From Bolinopsis microptera (taxonomy: Eukaryota; Ctenophora; Tentaculata; Lobata; Bolinopsidae), in NCBI RefSeq assembly GCF_026151205.1, contig NC_087073.1, positions 21,726,270 to 21,790,269 on the forward strand: DNA of 64,000 nucleotides, given 5' to 3'. Every line of letters begins with the position of its first letter. Within the stretch, counting starts at the first letter, position 1. Under the pieces are notes generated by a model. It was not told the DNA's origin and did not search any database. It saw only the letters and a list, made by a program, of their open reading frames with translations. Position numbers and translations under genes: made by a program. This document shows positions 1 to 11,384 of this stretch, in pieces.

Positions 1-68
1 ACACGTGACACAATCAGACACAGACCTCCTTAATTCCTGATATCATGGAGCGGGTTAAGCGGGGCCGG

Positions 69-88
69 GGGGGGGGGGGGGGGGGGGG
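69..88. repeat. poly-G homopolymer run
   Basis: An uninterrupted run of about 20 G on the + strand lies just before the first minisatellite. Similar G or C runs recur near 1692, 8605, 9288, 9412, 44508, 53419 and 58521. The exact length in such a run is uncertain. Confidence 0.9.
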
Positions 89-106
89 CTAAACCCGCTG
101 TGGGGG

Positions 107-751
107 CAGGTGCACGTGTAGGAATGTAAATGTAAGACAGGTGCACGTGTAGGAATGTAAATGTAAGACAGGTGCACGTGTAGGAATGTGAATGTAAGAC
201 AGGTGCACGTGTAGGAATGTAAATGTAAGACAGGTGCACGTGTAGGAATGTAAATGTAAGGCAGGTGCACGTGTAAGAATGTAAATTTGTAAATGTAAGA
301 CAGGTGCACGTGTAGAAATGTAAGACAGGTGAACGTGTAGGAATGTAAATGTTAGACAGGTGCACGTGTAGGAATGTAAATGTAAGACAGGTGCACGTGT
401 AGGAATGTAAATGTAAGACAGGTGCACGTGTAGGAATGTAAATGTAAGACAGGTGCACGTGTAGGAATGTGAATGTAAGACAGGTGCACGTGTAGGAATG
501 TAAATGTAAGACAGGTGCACGTGTAGGAATGTAAATGTAAGGCAGGTGCACGTGTAAGAATGTAAATTTGTAAATGTAAGACAGGTGCACGTGTAGAAAT
601 GTAAGACAGGTGAACGTGTAGGAATGTAAATGTTAGACAGGTGCACGTGTAGGAATGTAAATGTAAGGCAGGTGCAGCGCACGTGTAGGAATGTAAATGT
701 AAGACAGGTGCACGTGTAGGAATGTAAATGTAAGACAGGTACACGTGTATA
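107..751. repeat. 31-bp minisatellite in the last intron of the G-alpha-q gene
   Basis: About 21 tandem copies of a 31-bp unit containing AGGTGCACGTGTAGGAATG. Every full unit carries GTGCAC and the E-box palindrome CACGTG. A variant block (an AAATTTGTAAATG unit followed by a shortened unit) occurs twice, 282 bp apart, so the array also grew by block duplication. Open frames on the minus strand here are repeat artefacts. Confidence 0.96.
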
Positions 752-831
752 AATGATGCGTTGCAGCAACTCATGACTCTGGAATGTATATAATTCCAAG
801 ATTCCTGGCGGAGCTTTAGTCCCGGTATATA

Positions 832-1598
832 CAGGGTGGGCCAAAAGTCAGTACCCATACGTTGGCCTTTATAGCTCAGTCACTGAGTGCCCAATTTAAA
901 TACTTCCTTCTGATATGACTTAGTACCACCACTGGTTCGAGGAATTTGTCAACTCGAAAAATATTCGCGTTCATTTTTTTCAAATGGAGGTTCATTTTCA
1001 CATTTATTTGATAGTTTGGATAGTTGGATCAAGCTTAATGTTATTAAATTGTGTTTGGCCATTCGAATTACGTTTGTCCTGAAAGAATTAAAACTGTAGC
1101 TTCTCAGATGACCGAGATATGAAGCATAACGAGTTTATTCATTACGTGTGATCAGGTGATTGGATTACCTAATCACGTGATAAGGTGACCCCGTTAACTA
1201 CCCCGTTAAACATTATGGGAATTGTTAAGAGTGCCCAATTAAGGTGTCGTGTCACGGTGTCACATAATCACCCAGTCAATTTTGTTAACGAGATACAGAA
1301 AATGCTTGATAACTTCGTCATTTCTAATCCGTTTTGCCTCATGTTTTTAGATCATATGTAACATTTGATAATCTACCGTCTCTGAAAAAATTAGGCGTTC
1401 AGCATGTTCAGAGAAAACAATATAGGTGTTTTAATATTGAATGGGCGTGGTCTAAAATATTCGAATTTTCAAATTTTGACGACGGAATCCTCGAACCAGT
1501 AAGTACAGTATGCAATCTGCAAAGCAACAGCTCTCAAATATAAAACACGGCGGAGCTATTAAGGCCAACGTATGGGTACTGACTTTTGGCCCACCCTG
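832..1598. mobile_element. Tc1/mariner-like non-autonomous element (MITE), 767 bp
   Basis: The left end CAGGGTGGGCCAAAAGTCAG and the right end are matching inverted repeats of about 38 bp, and TA dinucleotides flank both ends (830-831 and 1599-1600). A TA target duplication with a CAGGGTGGGCC-type terminus is typical of the Tc1/mariner superfamily. The interior has no recognisable transposase. A 69-codon open frame at 1334-1543 resembles nothing I know. The element sits in the last intron of the G-alpha-q gene. Confidence 0.88.
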
Positions 1599-1965
1599 TA
1601 TTATAATTACTTAAACAGCAGGTAACACTGCTGTAAACTCTGGAGTTATCAATAACAGGGTTTATGTTTCTCCAAAACATGAAAAAGGGCAATGTTGCCC
1701 CCGCCCCCCCCCCCCCCCCTGTTCCAGAGCACTTACCGTCTTAAACTCAAAACAAAATAACATTTCACATCATGTGTCGTATAACACACAGCTGTATGTG
1801 GTGAAGCTTACATCTTAGGATGTGTAGTGTGTACACATGGGATGTATTCTCGCTATTGATCTAGAACTCTAGATCAATAGCGAGAATTGTGGTGTGGTGT
1901 TTCGTGGTGTGGTGTGGCGGGGTTTAGTTTGTGATCTACCAATTCTTACCTCATTACAATTTCAG

Positions 1966-2168
1966 GACCTGCTGGAGACGCGGAAGCAGCTAAAGAATTT
2001 ATTTTGCGGATGTACTTAGCATTGAATCCAGTTCCAGAAACGGGGGACCCTAAAACAATATACTCTCACTACACGCAAGCCACCGATACGGAAAACATTA
2101 GATTCGTCTTCGCGGCCGTAAAAGACACAATTTTACAGTTGAACCTGAAGGAATACAATTTAGTGTGA
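1966..2168 (+). CDS. GNAQ: G protein alpha subunit, q class: C-terminal (last) exon
   Basis: This exon encodes the C-terminal 67 residues of a heterotrimeric G protein alpha subunit of the Gq class. That protein is a membrane-anchored GTPase which links seven-transmembrane receptors to phospholipase C-beta. A polypyrimidine tract and TTTCAG precede the exon. The first two bases complete a glycine codon, and the frame then runs to TGA at 2166-2168. [18 protein letters not shown] and [11 protein letters not shown] match the alpha-5 helix and the receptor-contacting tail of Gq, as opposed to Gi, Gs or G12. The exon boundary falls where the last exon of vertebrate GNAQ begins. The guanine-contacting TCAT motif reads TQAT here. 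Upstream exons lie outside the window to the left. Class assignment is near certain; GNAQ versus another q-class paralogue is not decided. Confidence 0.97.
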
Positions 2169-3790
2169 GGGTATGGGTCTGATAGCCTGGACAGTGTGTT
2201 GAGAGGAATAGCCCCGTTTCTCTTGGTGCGCTGCGCTTCAAGTTTCCGGAAGATCTGCCATTTGTCCGACGAGTAGCTCTCCCTCTCTCGACTGTTCGTA
2301 CTGGAAAGCAGGGTCTCGTGTCGTTTGTTGAGCGCTCAAGGAACGGGAACTGACGAATCCTCTTCCTTTTCGCATCACGTTAGATGCGCACGTTGTGCAC
2401 ACCTGCTGGCGTGCGCACTTAGCTGCGCGTGTTGCGCTCAACTCCCCTTCTCCACTCAACCAGGACGGGTTGAGATCAACCGCGCAGCACGTCACACAAG
2501 TACCCCCTCCCCTTGACTCATGATATACTCCAAAAGAAGACTTAGTCAGATGAGTGGCAGCTCAATATAGCCCAGCTATTGTTCAAATTGATAATGTATA
2601 TAAGATTGGTTGTCGTGTGTGTTTCGAGTTTAAAATTTAAATTAATATTTGCTATATTAAAGGTTTCTCCATTTTAGTACTGCAGGTCCGCCCCGCTAAT
2701 TTGTTTAGCTTTTGCTCTTCACGCTAGCAAAGGTATGATATGTGGCAGTCCAACCCATGATTTTGGTAACTTCCATAGATATCTGCAAAGTTATATACGT
2801 TTTGATGATGATCAATTTTTGCGAAATCTATATACAGCTGTCTGTGCCCAAGAAAGGCTCTTTTAGAACACTAACGGTAATAACACTGTGTTAAAGGCTA
2901 TGTGTTAAAAGTTCTCATTTTTTCATGAATTTGTATGATCTTGAATGTGAGCCTATTCTCTGCTTGTCGGACAGCTTTAATACTGGGTTTTACAGAATTT
3001 TAGAATTTATTTTTATTAATAAAGAAATCAAATTGTGATAGGTTTTATTTTTATCATGCATTCGGATCAAGACGAATCCAAATGTTTGACGTTATGTATT
3101 TGATATATGTACCACCCCCAGAAGTGCAGTGTGAACCAGGCGCGGGTCGGCCGGTAGCGCAGCGCTGTAACTGCTCCGCACTGCTCACCTGCCTAACCAG
3201 GTCCATGGTTAGCAGCTGACTTGCCTTGCAGTGCAGTGCCTCCCCACCGCCCGACTCTCGCTTCGTAACGTTTCCTTTGGAACCCAGGCCCTTTGGTTCC
3301 CATGTTAACTTTACCTAACAACCGGTGATTAACAGATGATTTCAGCTCTAACTTTCTCCACACCGATCTTTCGTAGATTTGCATGGGTAGTGTGCCGCGC
3401 GTGAGGCACTGGACGCGAGCTGCCACGTACTTTACAACTCAGAATTAGCGAATTGTTTTACGAGATTTTGGTTTTTAGTGTTTGAGTTATCTGTAGCATT
3501 TCGTACCGGTATGTATATGTGTGTGTGTGTTAAGTGTAACCTTAACAACGTTCCTTGCTTTGGTTACCTTGACTACCACCATCTTAACCGGTATGTAATG
3601 CTCTTAGTGGTGCTAGCAAGGAATCCAGTCTGTAAAGATATGTTTATAATAATAATATAATTGGTAGACAATTTTTATACTTCTCTGAGAAATTCACTGT
3701 TTTCTTTTAGGTTGTTGTCAGAAGTGTTGTGAGACGTTAATGTGTAAATCAAAAGTTAATTAAACGGTTTGTTTTTCATTATTGTTCGGA
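2169..3790 (+). other. 3' UTR and downstream region of the G-alpha-q gene
   Basis: No further coding exon is visible. A polyadenylation signal AATAAA at 3018-3023, about 850 bp after the stop codon, is a plausible 3' end. A GC-richer patch at 3130-3430 contains GGCCGGTAGCGCAGC, loosely like a tRNA-type A box, but no B box or acceptor pairing could be found, so it is not called. Small open frames at 2238-2516 and 3193-3426 have no family resemblance. Confidence 0.5.
3018..3023 (+). promoter_or_regulatory. candidate polyadenylation signal AATAAA
   Basis: This is a canonical AATAAA hexamer in T-rich context downstream of the G-alpha-q stop codon. It is inferred to serve that transcript; no transcript evidence is available here. 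Confidence 0.45.
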
Positions 3791-3796
3791 AGCATT

Positions 3797-6700
3797 AAAC
3801 TGGGGGAGAGCTGTTGAGAGTAGGAGATGTTAAAAGTCGGAGATTTTGAGAGTTGGAGATTTTGAGATTGGGAGATGTTAAAAATGGGAGATGTTGAGAG
3901 TATGAGATGTTGACAAAGGGAGATGTTGAAAGTGGGAGATGTTAAAAGTGGGAGATGTTAAAAGTGGGAGATGTTAAAAGTGGGAGATGTTGAGAGTGGG
4001 AGATGTTAAAAGTGGGAGATGTTGAGAGTGGGAGATGTTGAGAGTGGGAGATGTTGAGAGTGGGAGATGTTGAGAGTGGGAGATGTTGAGAGTGGGAGAT
4101 GTTGAGATTGTGTGATGTTGAGAGTGGGAGATGTTGAGAGTGGGAGATGTTGAGAGTGGGAGATGTTGAGAGTGGGAGATGTTGAGAGTGGGAGATGTTG
4201 AGAGTGGGAGATGTTGATAGTGGGAGATGTTGAGAGTGGGAGATGTTGAGATTGTGTGATGTTGAGAGTGGGAGATGTTGAGAGTGGGAGATGTTGAGAG
4301 TGGGAGATGTTGAGAGTGGGAGATGTTGAGAGTGGGAGATGTTGAGAGTGGGAGATGTTGAGATTGTGTGATGTTGAGAGTGGGAGATGTTGAGAGTGGG
4401 AGATGTTGAGAGTGGGAGATGTTGAGATTGTGTGATGTTGAGAGTGGGAGATGTTGAGAGTGGGAGATGTTGAGAGTGGGAGATGTTGAGAGTGGGAGAT
4501 GTTGAGAGTGGGAGATGTTGAGAGTGGGAGATGTTGAGAGTGGGAGATGTTGAGAGTGGGAGATGTCGAGAGTGGGAGATGTCGAGAGTGGGAGATGTTG
4601 AGAGTGGGAGATGTTGAGAGTGGGAGATGTTGAGAGTGGGAGATGTTGAGAGTGGGAGATGTTGAGAGTGGGAGATGTTGAGAGTGGGAGATGTTGAGAG
4701 TGGGAGATGTTGAGAGTGGGAGATGTTGAGAGTGGGAGATGTTGAGAGTGGGAGATGTTAAAAGTGGGAGATGTTGAGAGTGGGAGATGTTAAAAGTGGG
4801 AGATGTTGAGAGTGGGAGATGTTAAAAGTGGGAGATGTTAAAAGTGGGAGATGTTAAAAGTGTGAGATGTTGAGAGTGGGAGATTAGATGTTAAAAGTGG
4901 GAGATGTTGAGAGTGGGAGATGTTGAGAGTGGGAGATGTCGAGAGTGGGAGATGTTGAGAGTGGGAGATGTTGAGAGTGGGAGATGTTGAGAGTGGGAGA
5001 TGTTGAGAGTGGGAGATGTTGAGAGTGGGAGATGTTGAGAGTGGGAGATGTTGAGAGTGGGAGATGTCGAGAGTGGGAGATGTTGAGAGTGGGAGATGTT
5101 GAGAGTGGGAGATGTTGAGAGTGGGAGATGTTGAGAGTGGGAGATGTTGAGAGTGGGAGATGTTGAGAGTGGGAGATGTTGAGAGTGGGAGATGTTGAGA
5201 TTGTGTGATGTTGAGAGTGGGAGATGTTAAAAGTGGGAGATGTTAAAAGTGTGAGATGTTGAGAGTGGGAGATTAGATGTTAAAAGTGGGAGATGTTGAG
5301 AGTGGGAGATGTTGAGAGTGGGAGATGTCGAGAGTGGGAGATGTTGAGAGTGGGAGATGTTGAGAGTGGGAGATGTTGAGAGTGGGAGATGTTGAGAGTG
5401 GGAGATGTTGAGAGTGGGAGATGTTGAGAGTGGGAGATGTTGAGAGTGGGAGATGTCGAGAGTGGGAGATGTTGAGAGTGGGAGATGTTGAGAGTGGGAG
5501 ATGTTGAGAGTGGGAGATGTTGAGAGTGGGAGATGTTGAGAGTGGGAGATGTTGAGAGTGGGAGATGTTGAGAGTGGGAGATGTTGAGATTGTGTGATGT
5601 TGAGAGTGGGAGATGTTGAGAGTGGGAGATGTTGAGAGTGGGAGATGTTGAGATTGTGTGATGTTGAGAGTGGGAGATGTTGAGAGTGGGAGATGTTGAG
5701 AGTGGGAGATGTTGAGAGTGGGAGATGTTGAGAGTGGGAGATGTTGAGAGTGGGAGATGTTGAGAGTGGGAGATGTTGAGAGTGGGAGATGTTGAGAGTG
5801 GGAGATGTTGAGAGTGGGAGATGTTGAGAGTGGGAGATGTTGAGAGTGGGAGATGTTGAGAGTGGGAGATGTTGAGAGTGGGAGATGTTGAGAGTGGGAG
5901 ATGTTGAGAGTGGGAGATGTTGAGAGTGGGAGATGTTGAGAGTGGGAGATGTTGAGAGTGGGAGATGTTGAGAGTGGGAGATGTTGAGAGTGGGAGATGT
6001 TGAGAGTGGGAGATGTTGAGAGTGGGAGATGTTGAGAGTGGGAGATGTTGAGAGTGGGAGATGTTAAAGTGGGAGATGTTGAGAGTGGGAGATGTTAAAA
6101 GTGGGAGATGTTGAGAGTGGGAGATGTTAAAAGTGGGAGATGTTGAGAGTGGGAGATGTTAAAAGTGTGAGATGTTGAGAGTGGGAGATTAGATGTTAAA
6201 AGTGGGAGATGTTGAGAGTGGGAGATGTTGAGAGTGGGAGATGTCGAGAGTGGGAGATGTCGAGAGTGGGAGATGTTGAGAGTGGGAGATGTTGAGAGTG
6301 GGAGATGTTGAGAGTGGGAGATGTCGAGAGTGGGAGATGTCGAGAGTGGGAGATGTTGAGAGTGGGAGATGTTGAGAGTGGGAGATGTTGAGAGTGGGAG
6401 ATGTTGAGAGTGGGAGATGTTGAGAGTGGGAGATGTTGAGAGTGGGAGATGTTGAGAGTGGGAGATGTTGAGAGTGGGAGATGTTGAGAGTGGGAGATGT
6501 TGAGAGTGGGAGATGTTGAGAGTGGGAGATGTTGAGAGTGGGAGATGTTGAGAGTGGGAGATGTTGAGAGTGGGAGATGTTGAGAGTGGGAGATGTTGAG
6601 AGTGGGAGATGTTGAGAGTGGGAGATGTTGAGAGTGGGAGATGTTGAGAGTGGGAGATGTTGAGAGTGGGAGATGTTGAGAGTGGGAGATGTTGAGAGTG

Positions 6701-8014
6701 GGAGATGTTGAGAGTGGGAGATGTTGAGATTGTGTGATGTTGAGATTGTGTGATGTTGAGAGTGGGAGATGTTGAGAGTGGGAGATGTTGAGATTGTGAG
6801 ATGTTGAGAGTGGGAGATGTTGAGAGTGGGAGATGTTGAGAGTGGGAGATGTTGAGAGTGGGAGATGTTGAGAGTGGGAGATGTTGAGAGTGGGAGATGT
6901 TGAGATTGTGTGATGTTGAGAGTGGGAGATGTTGAGAGTGGGAGATGTTGAGAGTGGGAGATGTTGAGAGTGGGAGATGTTGAGAGTGGGAGATGTTGAG
7001 AGTGGGAGATGTTGAGAGTGGGAGATGTTGAGAGTGGGAGATGTTGAGAGTGGGAGATGTTGAGAGTGGGAGATGTTGAGAGTGGGAGATGTTGAGAGTG
7101 GGAGATGTTGAGAGTGGGAGATGTTGAGAGTGGGAGATGTTGAGAGTGGGAGATGTTGAGAGTGGGAGATGTTGAGAGTGGGAGATGTTGAGAGTGGGAG
7201 ATGTTGAGAGTGGGAGATGTTGAGAGTGGGAGATGTTGAGAGTGGGAGATGTTGAGAGTGGGAGATGTTGAGAGTGGGAGATGTTGAGAGTGGGAGATGT
7301 TGAGAGTGGGAGATGTTGAGAGTGGGAGATGTTGAGAGTGGGAGATGTTGAGAGTGGGAGATGTCGAGAGTGGGAGATGTTGAGAGTGGGAGATGTTGAG
7401 AGTGGGAGATGTTGAGAGTGGGAGATGTTGAGAGTGGGAGATGTTGAGAGTGGGAGATGTTGAGAGTGGGAGATGTTGAGAGTGGGAGATGTTGAGAGTG
7501 GGAGATGTTGAGAGTGGGAGATGTTGAGAGTGGGAGATGTTGAGAGTGGGAGATGTTGAGAGTGGGAGATGTTGAGAGTGGGAGATGTTGAGAGTGGGAG
7601 ATGTTGAGAGTGGGAGATGTTGAGAGTGGGAGATGTTGAGAGTGGGAGATGTTGAGAGTGGGAGATGTTGAGAGTGGGAGATGTTGAGAGTGGGAGATGT
7701 TGAGAGTGGGAGATGTTGAGAGTGGGAGATGTTGAGAGTGGGAGATGTTGAGAGTGGGAGATGTTGAGAGTGGGAGATGTTGAGAGTGGGAGATATTGAG
7801 AGTGGGAGATGTTGAGAGTGGGAGATGTTGAGAGTGGGAGATGTTGAGAGTGGGAGATGTTGAGAGTGGGAGATGTTGAGAGTGGGAGATGTTGAGAGTG
7901 GGAGATGTTGAGATTGTGTGATGTTGAGAGTGGGAGATGTTGAGAGTGGGAGATGTTGAGAGTGGGAGATGTTGAGATTGTGTGATGTTGAGAGTGGGAG
8001 ATGTTGAGAGTGGC
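3797..8014. repeat. 16-bp minisatellite, about 4.2 kb
   Basis: About 260 copies of GGGAGATGTTGAGAGT. Variants include GTTAAAAGT, GATTGTGTGATGTT and GTCGAGAGT. A longer block (a GTGTGAGATGTTGAGAG unit, then a GATTAGATGTTAAAAG junction, then CGAGAG) recurs near 4860, 5245 and 6167, showing segmental duplication inside the array. The + strand is purine-rich. Both minus-strand frames of roughly 645 codons are artefacts: 16 bp is not a multiple of 3 and all frames stay open. Confidence 0.98.
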
Positions 8015-8604
8015 CTTACTACCGCCCAATTTCCCTGTGGTTTTGGTGTGATTGTATTGACGAACGTTCTACGTTCAGTACAGGCATACAAAATATATAC
8101 ATATAAGTATATACTTAAGTGATCCGATGAATTCAACAAAAACTGATTTCAAATCACTCATGTTTAATACCTTAACAATCATGATAACCTCAAATTATTT
8201 ATTACACAGCACTTTATTACATATATGTATATAGATATATATATATAGTATGTATAATATATGCCTGTCGTGACAAGCAAGCTGCAGAGTAACACGCCAA
8301 CCACCATAAGCCCTGGGACAACTCACAAATAACTCCTGAACTACTAGCACAGAATTTTGTCCAATTTTGTTATACCGCCTGCACTGCACTAAGCATTTAC
8401 TGTGTTGCTTTGCGCGCACTCTGCCTGCGCGTACACCACTTAAACTGTTACATGATGGCCCTTGGATACAACAGTTTGATTAATAGTGCTGCTAAACTTT
8501 ACAGACTTTCAGTCAGCGCTCGATCTTCATAAATACACCTGACTAGTTGTAACTTCAAACTCACTAACATCAAACTCGAAATGTATTCTGATTTATTACA
8601 TAAT
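8015..8604. other. unique sequence, nothing recognised
   Basis: AT-rich unique DNA. An alternating TATATA stretch lies near 8221-8260. The open frame at 8195-8419 on the minus strand has no recognisable motif. Confidence 0.4.
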
Positions 8605-9284
8605 GGGGGGAGGGGGGGGGGGGGGGGGGCAACCATATTAAAGTATATCCCCGGATCAAAATCGGAAAAAATCCTACATTTTAATATACTTTAATATACC
8701 TACAATTAGAAGATTTATATTCTTCGTTAAGATTTACATGATGAACTATATTTTTCACTCAGATTCGCAAGATAAGCCTGTTTTAGGACTAGTACATGAA
8801 TTTCCATCCAGATTGGTCAAAAATTGGCTGAGCTATGAGCTTTAAAAAGTATGCCCATATTTGGGCATACGCTTTTGCCCAAATTCGCTTTTGACCAAAT
8901 TCGATAAAATTTCAATATTTTTTAATGAGACTAACTCTATGTGAAAGATATAACTCAGTGTTTGTTGAATATAGTGGATACTAAGTAAAAAGACCTCCAT
9001 GAACAAAATTGGGAAAATTGCACATAATATCTCGGTTCGGAATACTAGCCAAAATGACTTCATTAAAATTGAAATAACTCCATCAGTTTTCAATATTTTT
9101 TCAAGAACTTTTTGGAATAGATTAAGAATTGCATTTCAAGCTTATTTTGGGCAACAATTTTTGAAGTAGGCCTCCAAGGAGATAGGGATATTAAAGTATA
9201 TTGTAGGTATATTAAAGTATATTAAAGTATATCCCCGGGTCAAAATCGGGAAAAATCCTACATTTTAATATACTTTAATATGGT

Positions 9285-9315
<31 letters not shown>
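8605..9315. mobile_element. inverted-repeat element with poly-G/poly-C termini
   Basis: The left end is a G run followed by GCAACCATATTAAAGTATAT. The right end is the reverse complement, finishing in a C run. ATAAT is directly repeated on both sides (8600-8604 and 9316-9320), consistent with a 5-bp target duplication. Internal to the termini are further inverted copies of ATTAAAGTATATCCCCGG and AAAAATCCTACATTTTAATA. An open frame at 8842-9093 (minus) is hydrophobic but unrecognised. The superfamily is not assigned. Confidence 0.75.
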
Positions 9316-9316
<1 letters not shown>

Positions 9317-9320
9317 TAAT

Positions 9321-10394
9321 ATCATTAATACTTAGCCATATTCCCTCATTTTTACAATTCCGCTGACATCCTCAGGGGGTTGCTGTTAGGGACATCTGTG
9401 AAGGCCGAAGGGGGGGGGGGGGGGGGGGCATCGGCTACAACATCTAATCTGCTTTACGATGAATCTTGGAGATGATTTGTAATCACGTCCATCGAATTGT
9501 GCTGGCCTGCCAGACTGTTAATACATACAGAGGTCATGTGTCATTGCTACTGAAACATTCTGGTTTTTTTCCAAACATGTAGACACCTGAAACTTAAACA
9601 ATTAAACTGAAGTATAAGTTCCGGGGCTGTGTTAGTTCAATCGAGCGAAGTGTAGAAAATAGCGAGTAAATTACAACCAAAACCCAAAGGCATTTTTCTG
9701 GAATGCTAGGAAGTTAAATTGTCAACGCGCAACCAGATGGTCATTGGTCACACTCCATGCTGATAGTCGGAACTTGTATGAATCATTTATTCTACTCCGT
9801 AATCAAATAATAACGTACTGCTTAAAGGGGACTTTGTGTTTGATACACGTTTCATTTCCCAGATATCTGATCTTATGTCCGGTAATTAAGATCTAAGATA
9901 TATGCCGGGTAACCTGGATGATGATTAATCACTCGACTGTCACGTGACATTTTTATCTTTCTTTGTTTCTTCTTTATCTTAAAAAATATGCAACCTACTA
10001 AAACCAATGGGGTCATTCCTCTCGCATTTGCGAGAGTCGTCCCAAACTCAAAGGTGTAAAAGGAGGTCAGGATTTGTTCCCACCAAGCTCTAACATCGCT
10101 ATTTGTTGACCATCGGCCTCCACTGAAGGTAAGTATTTAGAGAGTGGAGGCCGACCGTCAGCTTGGGATACAGGGCCAAGTGGGACACTACGTCAACAGT
10201 CAAGGCCCGTTTCTACTTGGGCCATGTTGGTTTTGGCAGATACTGTGATAATAAGATATGAAGTGAATGAGTGAAATGAAGTGAGTGAAAAGGGTGTAAG
10301 AGAGGAGGAGCTTGTAAGGTAATTTAGGAAAGGAATGAAGCAGGGCATGTACTACAAATAACAGCTAGTAGTACTGTGTACTGTAGAAAGTAAC
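9321..10394. other. unique sequence; short hairpin only
   Basis: No gene is recognised. A G run is at 9412-9428. A hairpin with 11-bp arms (CGGCCTCCACT and its complement) lies at about 10111-10152 around a GT-donor-like AAGGTAAGT. That donor could belong to an exon, but no matching open frame was convincing. Confidence 0.35.
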
Positions 10395-10487
10395 TTAACG
10401 GGTGATACTCGTAAAATATCTTTTCCATATATTACTATTAGGACGAGTCCAACTCGGCGCGCGTCCTGGTAGGTTGTAAACCTACAA
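10395..10487 (+). ncRNA. structured dispersed motif, copy 1
   Basis: The core is TTAACGGGTGATACTC, then a variable spacer, then GACGAGTCCAACTCGG, GCGCGCGTCC and GTAGGTTGTAAACCTAC. CGAGT/ACTCG and GTAGGTT/AACCTAC can form hairpins with 3-nt loops, and GACG/CGTC could close the first. The spacer here is about 30 bases and unlike the other copies, while the flanking blocks are conserved. It does not carry the hammerhead CTGANGA/GAAA core. Strand and RNA nature are inferred. Confidence 0.4.
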
Positions 10488-10505
10488 AAAGTAATAATAA
10501 CCATT

Positions 10506-10697
10506 ACTGTCACCAAGATGTAATTAGATCGAACGCAGAAATTAGATCGAACGGGTTCGATCTAGGAATTAGATCGAACGCGGCGCGGCTTTCAATGTAT
10601 TTGTACATGTATCTCGCGCCAGCGTTCGATCTAATTCCTGGGTCGAACCGGTTCGATCTAATTTCTGCGTTCGATCTGATTACATCTTGGTGACAGT
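10506..10697. mobile_element. fold-back (palindromic) element, 192 bp
   Basis: It starts ACTGTCACCAAGATGTAAT and ends in its near-exact complement. The arms are about 80 bp with internal repeats of ATTAGATCGAACG, separated by a short AT-rich centre. It would fold into one long hairpin and looks like a MITE. It abuts the Harbinger-like terminus that begins at 10700. Confidence 0.75.
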
Positions 10698-10699
10698 TA

Positions 10700-11000
10700 G
10701 GGGTCGTTCACATATTACGTAATCAATATTTTGGCAGATTTTACCCCTCCGTCATCAACCGTAATCAAGACCGACCCCCCCCCCCCTATATTACGTAATC
10801 AAGGTTTGACCCCCCCCCCCTTGTAGCGCGATGCGCTACTGTGCCGCGCCGAGCTGAGATGAATTGACATCGTCAATTAACCCACCTCCCCGTTATGTTA
10901 ATGAACATAATAGCCTGGGGTCCTCAGGTAAGACCGAACCCCCTCCTATATTTGATATTACGTATTACGTGATCAAGATTATTAATTTTATTATTATCTA
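10700..11000. mobile_element. truncated Harbinger-like MITE copy
   Basis: It begins with GGGGTCGTTCACATATTACG, the same terminus as the complete element at 12850-13419, preceded by TTA. The matching right terminus is not found, so this copy is truncated or interrupted. It contains the hairpin TAGCGCGATGCGCTA and the phrase CTGTGCCGCGCCGAGCTG, which recurs near 11026 and, inverted, in 15850-15980. Confidence 0.6.
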
Positions 11001-11228
11001 TTACATGTTTATGTTGTAACGCGATGCGTTACTGTGCCGCGCCGAGCTGCCATGAATTGACATCGTCAATTAAATGTTCATGTTACGCCATTTATTTATT
11101 AGACATAAGAAGTTATCACAGCGGATTAATGAATGAAATAATTGCAAAGCACTTACTTATACTAAACGAAAATTGGTTTAAAAAGGAAAATTTTGATTAT
11201 GGATTACATAATTAACAAAAATTACTGA

Positions 11229-11316
11229 ATGATTTTGAGCCAAATTAAAGATCGCAGCTTTTTAATTTTTAATTTTAAAGCTGCGATCTTCAATTTTGAA
11301 TTTGGCTCAAAATCAT
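11229..11316. repeat. long imperfect hairpin
   Basis: The arms ATGATTTTGAGCCAAATT and AAAGATCGCAGCTTT pair with complements downstream across an A/T-only loop. The same hairpin is repeated in the second duplicate at about 12265-12352. Confidence 0.85.
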
Positions 11317-11384
11317 ACTTTTCAGGATAATATAATTCAAAATCTACGTTGTTCCAAACTGTGCTTCTGGGGAGCTAACTTTAG

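Noticed and set aside
1334-1543. 69-codon frame inside the Tc1/mariner-like element as a transposase
   Set aside because: No DDE/D-type motif or helix-turn-helix, and far too short.
2238-2516. Overlapping small frames after the G-alpha-q stop
   Set aside because: They overlap each other on opposite strands with skewed composition and show no family features. More likely 3' UTR.
3130-3430. tRNA-derived SINE
   Set aside because: Only a loose A-box-like string; no B box, no acceptor pairing, no A-tail.
6095-8139. Two open frames of about 645 codons (Ser/Pro/His/Leu-rich)
   Set aside because: Artefact of the 16-bp array; two overlapping frames give the same peptide repeat.
10395-10487. Hammerhead or HDV-like ribozyme
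   Set aside because: The hammerhead CTGANGA and GAAA core is absent on both strands, and I could not build the HDV-type double pseudoknot by eye. Kept only as a structured motif.
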